This document shows positions 49,080 through 57,969 of a stretch of 64,000 nt of DNA, one piece after another. The position numbers and the translations under genes are program-made. Where the stretch lies: contig CANGBB010000007.1 in NCBI GenBank assembly GCA_947452065.1, positions 53,501 through 117,500 on the forward strand, given 5' to 3'. The DNA comes from Gammaproteobacteria bacterium (GTDB taxonomy: Bacteria; Pseudomonadota; Gammaproteobacteria; Steroidobacterales; Steroidobacteraceae). Below the pieces are notes generated by a model that worked only from the letters and a program-made list of their open reading frames with translations, was not told the DNA's origin and ran no database searches. Positions within the stretch are counted from its first letter, which is position 1. Each line of letters begins with the position of its first letter.

Positions 49080-50468
49080 TCAGTCTCCGCAGACGCGTTC
49101 AACGCAGTGAATCATCGTGTCTACCAGCAGATCGCACTCGTCATCGCTCAGTACGTAAGGGGGCATGGCATAGATCACATCGCCGATCGGGCGCAGCAGC
49201 ACCTCACGTTCCAACGCGATGCGGTGCATCGCAAGGCCGCGTCGCTGTTGCCACGGGTAGGGGTTGCGGCTGGCCCGGTCCTGTGCGAATTCCACCGCCA
49301 GAATCATGCCGCACTGGCGTATATCCACGACATGCGGATGCGCAGCCAGAGGCGCGATGCGTGCGGCCATTCGTGCCGATAACTGTCGATTGCTTTCCAG
49401 CACACCGCCGCGCGCGAACTGAGCCAGCGTGGCCAGTGCCGCGGCACAGGCCAGCGGGTTGCCGGTATAGCTATGGGAGTGCAGGAAAGCGCGCTGCGCT
49501 GCATATTCGTCATAAAACGCGGCGTAGATCTCTTCTCCGGTCAGTACGGCTGACAGCGGCAGGTAGCCACCAGTCAGCCCTTTTGAAAGACACATGAAAT
49601 CGGGTCGGATGCCGGCCTGTTCGCAGGCGAACAAAGTACCCGTGCGTCCGAAACCGACAGCGATTTCGTCTGCAATCAGGTGTACGCCATAGCGATCGCA
49701 GGCGTCACGCAGCAGTTGCAGATAAACGGGGTGATACATGCGCATGCTGCCGGCGCATTGCACCAGTGGTTCCACGATCACTGCCGCCAGTTCGCCGGCG
49801 TGCTGCTGCAGCAGCGCTTCCATGGCCACGAATTTGCGGCGCGCATGGGCCTCAGGCGTCTCGCCTGGTTCGCGTTCATAGGCATCGGGCGAGGGTGCAG
49901 TCAGCACATCGAGCAGCAGCGGCTGGTAGGTTTGCCGGTACAGCGGCACGTCGCCCACGGCCAGCGCACCCAGTGTTTCGCCGTGATAACTGTTACTCAG
50001 TGTGAGAAAGCGGCGCTTCGCCTTCGCGCCGCGGTTCTGCCAGTAATGGAAGCTCATCTTCAATGCCACTTCCACAGCCGCTGATCCGTTGTCGGCGTAA
50101 AAGCAGCGGGTCAGTCCCGCGGGAGCCAGGCGCACCAGTTGTTCGGCCAATTGCACGGCGGGCTCATGTGTGAATCCCGCGAGCAGCACGTGCTCAAGTT
50201 GCGTGGCCTGCTTCGCGACCGCCGCGCTGATTTCAGGATGTGCGTGGCCAAACAGGTTGGTCCACCAAGAGCTGATCCCATCCAAGTAACGCCGCCCGTC
50301 ATAGTCATACAGCCAAGGGCCGCGGCCGTGGTGGATCGGGATCGGAGGGTGCTGCTCATGGTCACGCATCTGCGTGCAGGGGTGCCACACATGCTGCAGG
50401 TCGCGTGCCGCCAGCGTGGCATTGTTCAGGACTGCAGCCGGTGTTTGTGCTTCGCTCATGCCCGGCAT
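49080..50468 (-). CDS. bioA: Adenosylmethionine-8-amino-7-oxononanoate aminotransferase
   Basis: A 462-residue class III PLP aminotransferase of biotin synthesis; it makes 7,8-diaminopelargonate using SAM as amino donor. HVWHPCTQMRDHEQHPP is a BioA-specific start, FYADNGSAAVEVALKM and SLSNSYHGETLGALAVGD follow, and the PLP lysine is in MCLSKGLTGGYLPLSAV. Other bio genes are not in the window. It is divergent from ampD by about 20 bases. Confidence 0.95.
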   Translation of the reverse strand: MPGMSEAQTPAAVLNNATLAARDLQHVWHPCTQMRDHEQHPPIPIHHGRGPWLYDYDGRRYLDGISSWWTNLFGHAHPEISAAVAKQATQLEHVLLAGFTHEPAVQLAEQLVRLAPAGLTRCFYADNGSAAVEVALKMSFHYWQNRGAKAKRRFLTLSNSYHGETLGALAVGDVPLYRQTYQPLLLDVLTAPSPDAYEREPGETPEAHARRKFVAMEALLQQHAGELAAVIVEPLVQCAGSMRMYHPVYLQLLRDACDRYGVHLIADEIAVGFGRTGTLFACEQAGIRPDFMCLSKGLTGGYLPLSAVLTGEEIYAAFYDEYAAQRAFLHSHSYTGNPLACAAALATLAQFARGGVLESNRQLSARMAARIAPLAAHPHVVDIRQCGMILAVEFAQDRASRNPYPWQQRRGLAMHRIALEREVLLRPIGDVIYAMPPYVLSDDECDLLVDTMIHCVERVCGD

Positions 50469-50488
50469 TTTGGCATCATGGCACTCTC

Positions 50489-51040
50489 ATGGAAATTGAT
50501 CCGGCAACCGGGCTGCTGCGCGGCGTGCGTCAGGTGCTTTGCGCGCACTGTGATGAGCGTCCCTCTGGTGTCGTGCCGGAGCTGATTGTCGTTCACGGCA
50601 TCAGTTTGCCGCCCGGTGAATATGGCGGGCCCTGGATTGAACAGTTTTTCGGCGGTCATCTTGATGCGGGCGCCCATCCTTATTTTGCGGATATCGCTGG
50701 CGTGCGCGTGTCAGCGCATGCTCTCGTGCGCCGCGACGGCAGCGTGGTGCAATTCGTCCCCTTCAGCACCCGAGCCTGGCATGCAGGCGTCTCCAGCTGG
50801 CAGGGTCGCTCGGCCTGCAACGATTTCTCAGTCGGCATTGAGCTGGAAGGCACGGATCTGGACCCCTACGAGGACATTCAGTACGCGACCCTTGCGGCCC
50901 TGATTCGTGCACTGGCTGAGACCTATCCGGACCTCGCCCGGGAGCGAGTGGTCGGTCACAGCGACATCGCACCCGGTCGCAAGACCGATCCAGGTGATTC
51001 GTTCGACTGGCAGCGACTGAATCAGCTGTTGCGCGACTGA
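50489..51040 (+). CDS. ampD: 1,6-anhydro-N-acetylmuramyl-L-alanine amidase AmpD
   Basis: A 183-residue cytoplasmic amidase that recycles anhydromuropeptides. The zinc ligands lie in LIVVHGISLPPGEYGG (His) and VGHSDIAPGRKTDPGDSFDW (His and Asp); FGGHLDAGAHPYF and ELEGTD are family signatures. No signal peptide fits the cytosolic role. ATG at 50489 is chosen over an upstream in-frame start inside bioA. Confidence 0.95.
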   Translation: MEIDPATGLLRGVRQVLCAHCDERPSGVVPELIVVHGISLPPGEYGGPWIEQFFGGHLDAGAHPYFADIAGVRVSAHALVRRDGSVVQFVPFSTRAWHAGVSSWQGRSACNDFSVGIELEGTDLDPYEDIQYATLAALIRALAETYPDLARERVVGHSDIAPGRKTDPGDSFDWQRLNQLLRD

Positions 51041-51090
51041 GTCGACCGACTTCGTCGTCAGGCACATCGCGCCCCAGTGCGTTGCTGGGT

Positions 51091-51792
51091 TCAGTGCAGT
51101 GTTGGTGCCGGAAAGTCGAGTATGCCGCGCTGATAAACCTCGACCACCTCTGCAAACGGCTGCTGCTCGCGCGTATAGAGCAGCGCCCGATGCTCGAACA
51201 GTGCTTCCGGCATGACCAACGTACGGTCTGCATGTGAGGGGTAGGGCGCTGTCGCGGAATGCCAGTCCGCTGGGAGCGGTGACCAGAGCATCCGCGCGGC
51301 GAGCGTCTGGCGCCACGGCTCCAGACCTTCCACGGCCTTGCCGAAAGGCGTGGTTGTGGTCTCCAGCAGTTGATTCATCTCCGGCGTCAGTCGCTCAGGG
51401 ACATACCAGTTTTCAGCCACCGACAGCACATGCGTCCCACAGCGGAGCTGCACGCGCCGGTATTTCACAGGGGTGTTATCGCTCACCTTCAGGCGCGCGC
51501 GCTGCTCCGCAGTAGGCGCCACGAAGACGTCAGCGACTGGCTGAGCGACCAAACGGGGCTCGGCGGCCAGTCGGTGCGTCTCGCACCAGCTTTCCAGCGT
51601 GCGCGTTGCGCTGCGGCTGGCCAGCAGGTCTGCGTTGAGAGTCTGGACGAGAGCCAGCAACTCGAGTCGAGCAACGAAGGTGTCGGGCCAGCGTGAGGGT
51701 TGCTGCGCTGCTGTGGGCAGAGCCGCGATGAGCAGAGCGAGCAGGGTGGCGTAAAGGGACTGGCCTCGCAACCGGCCAGCGGGCGATCTCAT
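51091..51792 (-). CDS. Secreted protein of unknown function in the cobalamin operon (UbiC-like fold suspected)
   Basis: A 233-residue protein with an N-terminal signal peptide (YATLLALLIAALPTAAQ). The mature part shows VKYRRVQLRCGTHVLSVAE, WYVPERLTPEMN, TTTTPFGKAVEGLEPWRQ and HRALLYTREQQPFAEVVEVY. This pattern recalls the chorismate-lyase (UbiC/UTRA) fold, but that is a weak impression and a periplasmic place argues against chorismate cleavage. It begins 17 bases after the adenosyltransferase gene, so it is the third gene under the cobalamin riboswitch. I do not recognise the family with certainty. Confidence 0.65.
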   Translation of the reverse strand: MRSPAGRLRGQSLYATLLALLIAALPTAAQQPSRWPDTFVARLELLALVQTLNADLLASRSATRTLESWCETHRLAAEPRLVAQPVADVFVAPTAEQRARLKVSDNTPVKYRRVQLRCGTHVLSVAENWYVPERLTPEMNQLLETTTTPFGKAVEGLEPWRQTLAARMLWSPLPADWHSATAPYPSHADRTLVMPEALFEHRALLYTREQQPFAEVVEVYQRGILDFPAPTLH

Positions 51793-51809
51793 CGGGCTTC
51801 CGTGCGAGA

Positions 51810-52358
51810 TTAGCGGTCGCGCCGCCACAGAACCTCGGTGCCAATGCTGGCGCGCGCCAGCACCCGCGCCATGACGAACAGTAGGTCCGACAGGCGATTC
51901 AGGTAACGCAGCAGGTCGCCACCAATCGGTTCGTGGCGCATCAGGGCCCAGCCGCGGCGTTCCGCCCGTCGGCAGATGGCGCGCGCCAGATGACATGACG
52001 CGGCCGCGCTGCCACCGCCTGGCAGGACGAACTCCTTGAGCGGCGGCAGTTCACTGTTCAGACGCTCGACGGCGGCCTCGAGCCGCTCGATATGCTTCGG
52101 CCCGATGAAGCTGCTGCCCGGGATGGACAGCTCGCTCCCTAGGTCGAAGAGCTCGTGCTGGCATTCCACCAGACACTGCTCGATTTCACTGTTGAGCCCG
52201 GGCTGGGCCAGCAGGATGCCAATGGCGCAGTTCAGTTCATCGACTGCTCCGGAGGCTTCGATGCGCGCTGAATCCTTGCCGACTCTCTGTCCGTCGGCAA
52301 GGCCCGTGGTGCCGTCATCGCCGGTACGCGTGACGATTCTGGAAAGTCTGTGTCCCAT
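51810..52358 (-). CDS. pduO: PduO-type cob(I)alamin adenosyltransferase
   Basis: A 182-residue trimeric enzyme that transfers the adenosyl group of ATP to cob(I)alamin, giving adenosylcobalamin. The ATP loop TRTGDDGTTGLADGQR, the helix ASGAVDELNCAIG and the C-terminal LNRLSDLLFVMAR are diagnostic. It starts 16 bases after btuB. Its product is the cofactor of the NrdJab reductase encoded about 28 kb away. Confidence 0.95.
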   Translation of the reverse strand: MGHRLSRIVTRTGDDGTTGLADGQRVGKDSARIEASGAVDELNCAIGILLAQPGLNSEIEQCLVECQHELFDLGSELSIPGSSFIGPKHIERLEAAVERLNSELPPLKEFVLPGGGSAAASCHLARAICRRAERRGWALMRHEPIGGDLLRYLNRLSDLLFVMARVLARASIGTEVLWRRDR

Positions 52359-52374
52359 GGCGCTGGATACTACG

Positions 52375-54219
52375 CTAGCGCAGCCGCAAACGCGTGGCCA
52401 GAGTGAAGCCGCGCCGCGCCGTGTTGTAACCGAGGATTTCCTGATAACGCCGATCGAGGGCGTTGTCGACCCGCAGCTGCAGATTCCACGAGGGTGTGAT
52501 CTCGTAATTCATGCGCAAGGCCAACAGCGCATAGCCCGGCAGCTCCTTGTTGGTCGGGTAGCTGGCGTCAAACCGTCGACCGACGTAGTGCAGGTCTCCG
52601 CCCAGCGACAGCAGTCCCAACCGGTATTGAGAGGACAGGCTGAAGTTCTGCCGTGCGCGCCGCAGCAGCAGCGTGTCGTCAGCGACGTTGCGCGGGTTCT
52701 GCCACGTTGCACCGGCCTGCATCGTCCAATCATCCAACTGCAGTTGGTAGCTGGCCTCAAGGCCACGGATCCGTGTGCGCGAAACATTTTCGTTGCGACC
52801 GGCAAAGGTCACGTAGTTGGTCACTACATAGTCGACGAGATTGTCGATGCGATTGTCGAAGGCATCGAGCTCGAAGCGATGGGCCGGGCTCAGTCGCCAG
52901 ATGACCCCCGCGTCAAACTGCCGGGAAGTTTCTGGTTGCAGCGATGGATTGCCGCCATAACCAAATCGGTCCGTGCTGTCCGGCGCATGGAAGCCGGTAC
53001 CGGTCGCCGTGCGCAGCTGCCAAGCGCCCAGCTGAAGGCTGTATTCCGCATTCCAGTTGCCGTGGCCGCCAAAGGTCGAATGCTGCGTGTGTGCAGCGGC
53101 CAGCAGCAGGGAGTGCGGGCCGCTCTGCACCTGGTCCTGCAAGAAGTACTGCCGCGTTCGCGTGGTGACATCGAACACTGTTCCATACGAGCTGGCCGTG
53201 GTGTGCTCATCGTTCAGCAGCGTTCCGGCGCTGAGCCTGTGGAGACCCGCAACCAGCCAGTTGCCCTGCAGCTCGAGTCCGTCGCGCCGTGTATGGGCGT
53301 AGTCGGGGGAGCGCAGCTGGTCGATCAAATCCTCCGCCCGGTTGATGGTGGCGCGGTAGTCGATACCGTGTGCGGCTTGCCACTGAACACTGCCGGCGTA
53401 ACTGGATGTGACGAAGTCTTCAGCGCCCTGGCTGCCGTAATTGTCGTAGTAAACGCGGCCGGCACTGCGCCATCCGCCGCCGCGCATAAGCAGGTTGTCT
53501 GTCGGTTGGCCCTGCAGTTGCAGATTGCCGGCGGTATCACGGAACCCACCGCTGCTCGCCGCCGCCGCGCGTGGCGCGAAGCCGTTGCTGTCCCGACTGA
53601 CGATGCTGCCACCGATGCCCGCGTTTTCACCCAGCGCCGTGCCGCCATCAGCGGCCGCTGTGGTCGTACCGTAGCGGCCAGTGGATGCGAACAGGTTCGC
53701 GCCGCGGGCCGCGCCGGCCCGCGTGATGATGTTCACTACGCCACCGATGGCATCCGAGCCATACAGCGCCGAGCGAGGTCCCTTGACGATCTCGATGCGC
53801 TCGATACTTTCGGCCGGAATGTTCTGCAGCGCCGCTCCGCCGATGGTGCCCGGGTTGATGCGCACCCCATCGATCAACACAGCTGTGTGGTTGCTTTCCG
53901 TGCCGCGCATGAACAGCGAGGCCGGCTGACCGATGCCGCCACTGCGGGCCACTTCGATCCCGGGGCGTGCGCTGATCAGGTCTGTGGCATCGCTGGCCAG
54001 GGCATCTTCCACTTCACGTCGCGTGATGACGATGACCGGCACGGCCAACAGATCTGGATCGCCGGCGGTACGAGTCGCGGTGAGCACGATCTCGGAGAGT
54101 GAATCCATGCCCGGTGCTGCAGCCTGAGCGGTGGTAGCCGATAGCAGCAGGCCAGCGGTCGACAGGGACAAAGAAAGGGACAAAGACGCGACTTTCGCGT
54201 CACGCAAACAAAATGACAC
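52375..54219 (-). CDS. btuB: TonB-dependent vitamin B12 outer-membrane receptor
   Basis: A 614-residue BtuB-like receptor. GTG at 54219 was chosen because AAGGAA lies 5 bases before it; the longer frame would run through the riboswitch. The signal peptide (VASLSLSLSLSTAGLLLSATTAQA) precedes a TonB-box region SEIVLTATR. The plug domain shows SLFMRGTESNHTAVLIDGVRI and IEIVKGPRSALYGSDAIGG. A 22-strand barrel ends in RRGFTLATRLRLR. Specificity for B12 follows from the riboswitch upstream and the adenosyltransferase downstream. Confidence 0.93.
   Translation of the reverse strand: MSFCLRDAKVASLSLSLSLSTAGLLLSATTAQAAAPGMDSLSEIVLTATRTAGDPDLLAVPVIVITRREVEDALASDATDLISARPGIEVARSGGIGQPASLFMRGTESNHTAVLIDGVRINPGTIGGAALQNIPAESIERIEIVKGPRSALYGSDAIGGVVNIITRAGAARGANLFASTGRYGTTTAAADGGTALGENAGIGGSIVSRDSNGFAPRAAAASSGGFRDTAGNLQLQGQPTDNLLMRGGGWRSAGRVYYDNYGSQGAEDFVTSSYAGSVQWQAAHGIDYRATINRAEDLIDQLRSPDYAHTRRDGLELQGNWLVAGLHRLSAGTLLNDEHTTASSYGTVFDVTTRTRQYFLQDQVQSGPHSLLLAAAHTQHSTFGGHGNWNAEYSLQLGAWQLRTATGTGFHAPDSTDRFGYGGNPSLQPETSRQFDAGVIWRLSPAHRFELDAFDNRIDNLVDYVVTNYVTFAGRNENVSRTRIRGLEASYQLQLDDWTMQAGATWQNPRNVADDTLLLRRARQNFSLSSQYRLGLLSLGGDLHYVGRRFDASYPTNKELPGYALLALRMNYEITPSWNLQLRVDNALDRRYQEILGYNTARRGFTLATRLRLR
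54164..54187 (-). repeat. 12-bp tandem repeat in the btuB signal peptide
   Basis: AGGGACAAAGAA then AGGGACAAAGAC (plus strand) encode the Ser-Leu repeats of the signal peptide core. The two copies differ in the last base. Confidence 0.8.
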
Positions 54220-54340
54220 GCAACTTCCTTCCCACGCTCGCCCGCGTGGCAATGAACGGCAAATCCATTGACGATGGCGAAGGTCGGAAAGTGCGCATAA
54301 AGCGACCGCCCGGCCGCCCGCCGCGCCCATGGGACTGTGC

Positions 54341-54518
54341 GTCAGGCCGGTCTCCGGACTCGCGCGTCGAACGGAACGGGAGTCGAATCCCGCGCCATTC
54401 ACCGCCCCGCCTTCCCGTGCGACCTTAGAGGCACACAGTGGCTTGCTTGGAGCAGTTTCACGTCGCTTACCGTTGCGGGGGCAGCGCCGGATTCACACCG
54501 GCTTCCCGAGCACCTGAC
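54341..54518 (-). promoter_or_regulatory. Cobalamin riboswitch upstream of btuB
   Basis: On the minus strand the leader contains GGGAAGCCGGTGTGAATCC, then the B12 box CTGCCCCCGCAACGGTAAG (plus 54466-54484), and near the end GAGTCCGGAGACCGGCC. GTCAGG (plus 54513-54518) and CCTGAC (plus 54341-54346) close the aptamer as the P1 stem. About 120 bases of GC-rich sequence then lead to the btuB start and should hold the expression platform. In known examples adenosylcobalamin binding lowers expression. It fills most of the 390-base gap between btuB and the IMPase-family gene. Confidence 0.95.
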
Positions 54519-54609
54519 AGCGTTGGCACTGTAGGCAGTCGAGCCTCGTGATGTCAATGCAATGCTGCGGATGCAGTATTCTTCCCGCTCAGTTTGCAGG
54601 GAGTCACGC

Positions 54610-55401
54610 TTGAACAGCAGTCATCCATCCGCCGGGCCTTCCAGAGAATTGCTCGCTGCGCTCGAGGCGGCCCGCGCCGCTACGGAAGTGATCAACCGGC
54701 TTTATCAGCGCAATCTCGCCGTCACCATCAAGGCTGATCGCTCGCCGGTCACGGAGGCCGATGTGCAGTCCGAGCAGGCGATCCGCGCCGTGCTCGAGCG
54801 CCATTTCCCCGGCTACGGCTTTTATGGCGAGGAGACCGGCCAGCGCGGCATGGATGCGGACAATGTCTGGCTCGTCGACCCGATCGACGGCACCAAGTCC
54901 TTCGTGCGCGACACACCTTTTTTCTCGACGCAGATTGCGTTGATGCGCGAAGGGCGTCTGGTGCTGGGGGTGTCGTGCGCCTCGGCCTATGGCGAACTGG
55001 CGTGGGCGGAAGAGGGCGGCGGTGCGTTTCTCAATGATCGCCCGATACGTGTCAGCACTGTCGACGATATCGGCAGCGCAATCCTGTCCACCGGCAACCT
55101 GAAAACGCTCGCCGCTTCGCCCGAGGGCTGGTCACGTCTGGGTGCGTTGGTCGGCCGAGTGAACCGGCTGCGTGGCTACGGCGACTTTGTGCACTATCAC
55201 TTGCTGGCGCGAGGCGCGCTGGATGTAGTGCTGGAATCCGACGTCAACATCCTCGACATCGCTGCGCTGAGCGTCATCGTCCGCGAGGCCGGTGGCGTGT
55301 TCACCCAGCTCGATGGCGGGCCGATCGGTCTGAATACCACCACAGTGCTAGCCAGCAATGCAGCACTCCATGGCTCGGTGCTTCAGGCCATGCGCGGCTG
55401 A
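54610..55401 (+). CDS. Inositol monophosphatase-family phosphatase (HisN-like)
   Basis: A 263-residue magnesium-dependent phosphatase. FYGEETG and DPIDGTKSFVR carry the metal ligands, and ILDIAALSVIVREAGG is the C-terminal motif. The stretch RGYGDFVHYHLLARGALD resembles HisN-type histidinol-phosphate phosphatases more than SuhB or CysQ, but no histidine genes are near. TTG at 54610 is proposed as start because AGGGAG lies 6 bases before it; ATG at 54571 is the alternative and adds 13 residues. Confidence 0.85.
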   Translation: MNSSHPSAGPSRELLAALEAARAATEVINRLYQRNLAVTIKADRSPVTEADVQSEQAIRAVLERHFPGYGFYGEETGQRGMDADNVWLVDPIDGTKSFVRDTPFFSTQIALMREGRLVLGVSCASAYGELAWAEEGGGAFLNDRPIRVSTVDDIGSAILSTGNLKTLAASPEGWSRLGALVGRVNRLRGYGDFVHYHLLARGALDVVLESDVNILDIAALSVIVREAGGVFTQLDGGPIGLNTTTVLASNAALHGSVLQAMRG

Positions 55402-55422
55402 ACTCAGAGCTGCGTGGGGTCG

Positions 55423-56106
55423 CTACGGTTGCAGCCGCTGGACTGACCAGGGACCGCCGCTGAAGCCCTCACCATCCTGAGCAAGTTCACGCGTCCACAC
55501 GGCGCGATCGTGCAGTCGCGCATCGCCCTCGACCCAGAGTTCTACTCTCTCGGCCCACAGGTGGTAGCCACCCCAATTCGGTGGACGCGGAATGGCCACA
55601 TTCGGATCCCCGTTCGACTCGCCAGACAGCGCCGGCAGACCCAGCCGCCGAGCGGTATCACTGAAAGCGGCCATCAACGCGGCCCGGCTCTTGATGGGGC
55701 GACTCTGCTCGCTCGCCCATGCACCCAGCCGACTCTGCCAGTGACGTGACGCAAAGTACGCGTCGCTGTTTGCTGAACTGGTACGTGTGATGGGCCCCTC
55801 AATGCGGACCTGCCGATGCAGATGGTCCCAGTGCATCACCACTGCGGCGCGCGGTATGGCCGCCAGTTCCTGTCCCTTGCGCGATTCGTAGTTGGTGTAG
55901 AAGCTGATGTACCCGGGCTTGGGCACAATTTCTTTGCACAGCACGATGCGAGCGGCCGGATATCCACGTCCATCAACAGTGGCCAGCGTCATCGCATTCG
56001 GATTGGGCTGGGTGCGTCGGCTGGTGGCTTCGGCCTGCCAGCGCTGAACCGTGCTGAGCGGCTCGCGCGGGAGCGGCTTGGGTAGGGCGTCGATAAGTGG
56101 GCTCAT
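55423..56106 (-). CDS. pdxH: Pyridoxamine/pyridoxine 5'-phosphate oxidase
   Basis: A 227-residue FMN enzyme that makes pyridoxal phosphate. PNAMTLATVDGRGYPAARIVL, GYISFYTNYESRKGQEL and VMHWDHLHRQVRIEG are FMN-binding signatures, and PPNWGGYHLWAERVELWV with ERLHDR-like RLHDRAVWTRE near the end are conserved. PLP serves YggS, BioA and others here. It converges on the IMPase-family gene and is divergent from tyrA. Confidence 0.95.
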   Translation of the reverse strand: MSPLIDALPKPLPREPLSTVQRWQAEATSRRTQPNPNAMTLATVDGRGYPAARIVLCKEIVPKPGYISFYTNYESRKGQELAAIPRAAVVMHWDHLHRQVRIEGPITRTSSANSDAYFASRHWQSRLGAWASEQSRPIKSRAALMAAFSDTARRLGLPALSGESNGDPNVAIPRPPNWGGYHLWAERVELWVEGDARLHDRAVWTRELAQDGEGFSGGPWSVQRLQP

Positions 56107-56140
56107 AGCCCGATCTTAACCCGGCCGGTGAGGCCTGCAC

Positions 56141-56169
56141 TTGCCAGTCTCACGGCCACAGGCTACAAG
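56141..56169 (+). promoter_or_regulatory. Possible promoter for tyrA
   Basis: TTGCCA, 17 bases, TACAAG, ending 35 bases before the GTG start. The -10 lacks the final T, so support is modest. Confidence 0.3.
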
Positions 56170-56204
56170 TCAGCCTCGCCTTTTTCCCGCGGAGTCCGGT
56201 CACT

Positions 56205-57332
56205 GTGACACTTGAAGAACTGCGCCGTCAGCTGGACGGTCTCGACCAGCGCCTGGTGGAACTCGTCGCCGAGCGCCAGCGCACCGTGCAGGAAATTGCG
56301 CGCGTGAAGGGTGTCGCGGGTCGTGCAGTGCGTGATTACGGGCGTGAGCGCGAAGTCATCCTCGGCGTGCGGGCGCGCGCCACGGAAGTCGGCGTGCCGC
56401 CGGCTACGGCTGAGGCCCTGATGCGCCTGCTGATCCGCTCATCGCTCACGGCTCAGGAGCGCGCCCGGGTCGAGTCGCACGGCGCTGGTGATGGACGCCG
56501 TGCGCTGGTCATCGGCGGAGCCGGCAAGATGGGCGCCTGGTTCGCGCAGTTCCTCGCCTCGCAGGGTTTCGATGTGCAGATTGCCGATCCCCACGCCGAA
56601 GGCGCGGTCGATGAGCCGCAGTCGGGCAGCGTGCCTCTGCGCGATTGGCGCCGCTCCAGCCTCGATCATGACTTCATCGTGGTGGCGACCCCGCTGGGTC
56701 TCACCAATGCCATCCTGCTTGAGCTTGCCGGCCGCAAGCCGACGGGCATCGTTTTCGACGTGGGCTCATTAAAAACACCGCTGCGCGCGGGCATCGAGGC
56801 GCTGCGTGCCGCCGGCGTGCGCGTGGCTTCGATCCACCCCATGTTTGGCCCCGATACCGAACTGCTCTCCGGTCGCCATGTCATCCACCTCGATCTCGGC
56901 GTGCCCGCTGCGCGCGAGCAGGTCGAGGCGCTGTTCGCCGCCACCATGGCCGAGCAGGTGGTCATGGGGCTGGATGAGCACGACCGCCTGATCGCCTATG
57001 TGCTCGGGCTCTCGCACGCGCTGAATATTGCCTTTTTCACAGCGCTGGCCGAGAGCGGCGAATCAGCACCGCGCCTGGTCAGACTCTCCAGCACCACCTT
57101 CGACGCGCAGTTCGACATCGCCAGTAAGGTGGCCGAAGAAAGTCCAGACCTGTATTTCGAGATCCAACGCTTGAATGAGTTCGGCAACGAGTCACTCGAT
57201 GCGTTGGCCCGTGCGGTCGACAGTGTGCGTGCGGCGGTGCAGGCCAATGATCTGCCGCGTTTCCGCTCCCTGATGGTTCAGGGGCGTGAATACACTCAGG
57301 GACGGCGCATCGTCACCCAGCAGCGTCCGTGA
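56205..57332 (+). CDS. tyrA: Bifunctional chorismate mutase / prephenate dehydrogenase
   Basis: A 375-residue T-protein of tyrosine synthesis. Residues 1-90 are an AroQ-type chorismate mutase helix bundle (LEELRRQLDGLDQRLVELVAER). The dehydrogenase follows with an NAD motif VIGGAGKMGAWFAQFLASQG and the SIHPMFGPD region containing the catalytic histidine. The length equals that of E. coli TyrA (373). The start is GTG at 56205. Confidence 0.95.
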   Translation: MTLEELRRQLDGLDQRLVELVAERQRTVQEIARVKGVAGRAVRDYGREREVILGVRARATEVGVPPATAEALMRLLIRSSLTAQERARVESHGAGDGRRALVIGGAGKMGAWFAQFLASQGFDVQIADPHAEGAVDEPQSGSVPLRDWRRSSLDHDFIVVATPLGLTNAILLELAGRKPTGIVFDVGSLKTPLRAGIEALRAAGVRVASIHPMFGPDTELLSGRHVIHLDLGVPAAREQVEALFAATMAEQVVMGLDEHDRLIAYVLGLSHALNIAFFTALAESGESAPRLVRLSSTTFDAQFDIASKVAEESPDLYFEIQRLNEFGNESLDALARAVDSVRAAVQANDLPRFRSLMVQGREYTQGRRIVTQQRP

Positions 57333-57399
57333 GGAACCTGCTCCCCTTCTGGCGGTCTGCTGCTTGAGCAACGGGCCTGCACGCGTTACAAGTACATTC

Positions 57400-57969
57400 A
57401 TGAGTGACTGGATTGACCGCGACGGCTTTCGCGCCAACGTGGGTATTGTGCTGATGAACCAGAGCGGGCAGCTGTGGCTGGGCCGCAGGCCGGGCGGTCG
57501 CGGCTGGCAGTTTCCCCAAGGTGGCATGCGTCGTGGCGAGGCCGCTGAGGAATCGCTGTTTCGCGAGCTGCAGGAAGAGATCGGGCTGGTCGAGAAAGAC
57601 GTTCGCATCGTGGCGCAGACTCGCCGCTGGCTGCGCTATCGCTTGCCGGCGCGTTATCAGCGCAAGGACTCCAAGCCCCGCTGTATCGGTCAGAAGCAGC
57701 GTTGGTTCCTGCTGGAAATGCGCGCAGAGGACTCCGCAATACGTTTCGACACCACCAGCGAGCCGGAATTCGATTCCTGGCGCTGGGTCGACTTCTGGCA
57801 GCCGGTGCGCGAAGTGATCTACTTCAAGCGGCCAGTCTATGCGCGGGCGCTCCACGAGCTGGGGGGCAGTGCGTTTCCCGAGGGCTTGCCGGACTATCCG
57901 CCATGGTGGCGACGCGATGTGCGCGCGGTGCAAGCCGCAGCGGATGATTCTGCGGTCGCGGGTGAATGA
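57400..57969 (+). CDS. rppH: RNA pyrophosphohydrolase
   Basis: A 189-residue Nudix hydrolase that removes pyrophosphate from the 5' end of mRNA and so starts RNase E-dependent decay. DRDGFRANVGIVLMNQSGQL is the RppH start. The Nudix box GGMRRGEAAEESLFRELQEE is complete. YFKRPVYARALHEL matches the RppH C-terminus. The family start places the ATG at 57400. The stop overlaps the next gene by 4 bases. Confidence 0.95.
   Translation: MSDWIDRDGFRANVGIVLMNQSGQLWLGRRPGGRGWQFPQGGMRRGEAAEESLFRELQEEIGLVEKDVRIVAQTRRWLRYRLPARYQRKDSKPRCIGQKQRWFLLEMRAEDSAIRFDTTSEPEFDSWRWVDFWQPVREVIYFKRPVYARALHELGGSAFPEGLPDYPPWWRRDVRAVQAAADDSAVAGE

Noticed and set aside
52036..54102. 688-codon open frame on the plus strand across btuB
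   Set aside because: It is antisense to a clearly conserved receptor gene and has no family motif; long shadows are expected at this GC content.
54375..54400. tRNA T-arm-like stretch on the plus strand
   Set aside because: The loop has six bases instead of seven, no acceptor or anticodon arm fits, and the region is a peripheral hairpin of the cobalamin riboswitch.
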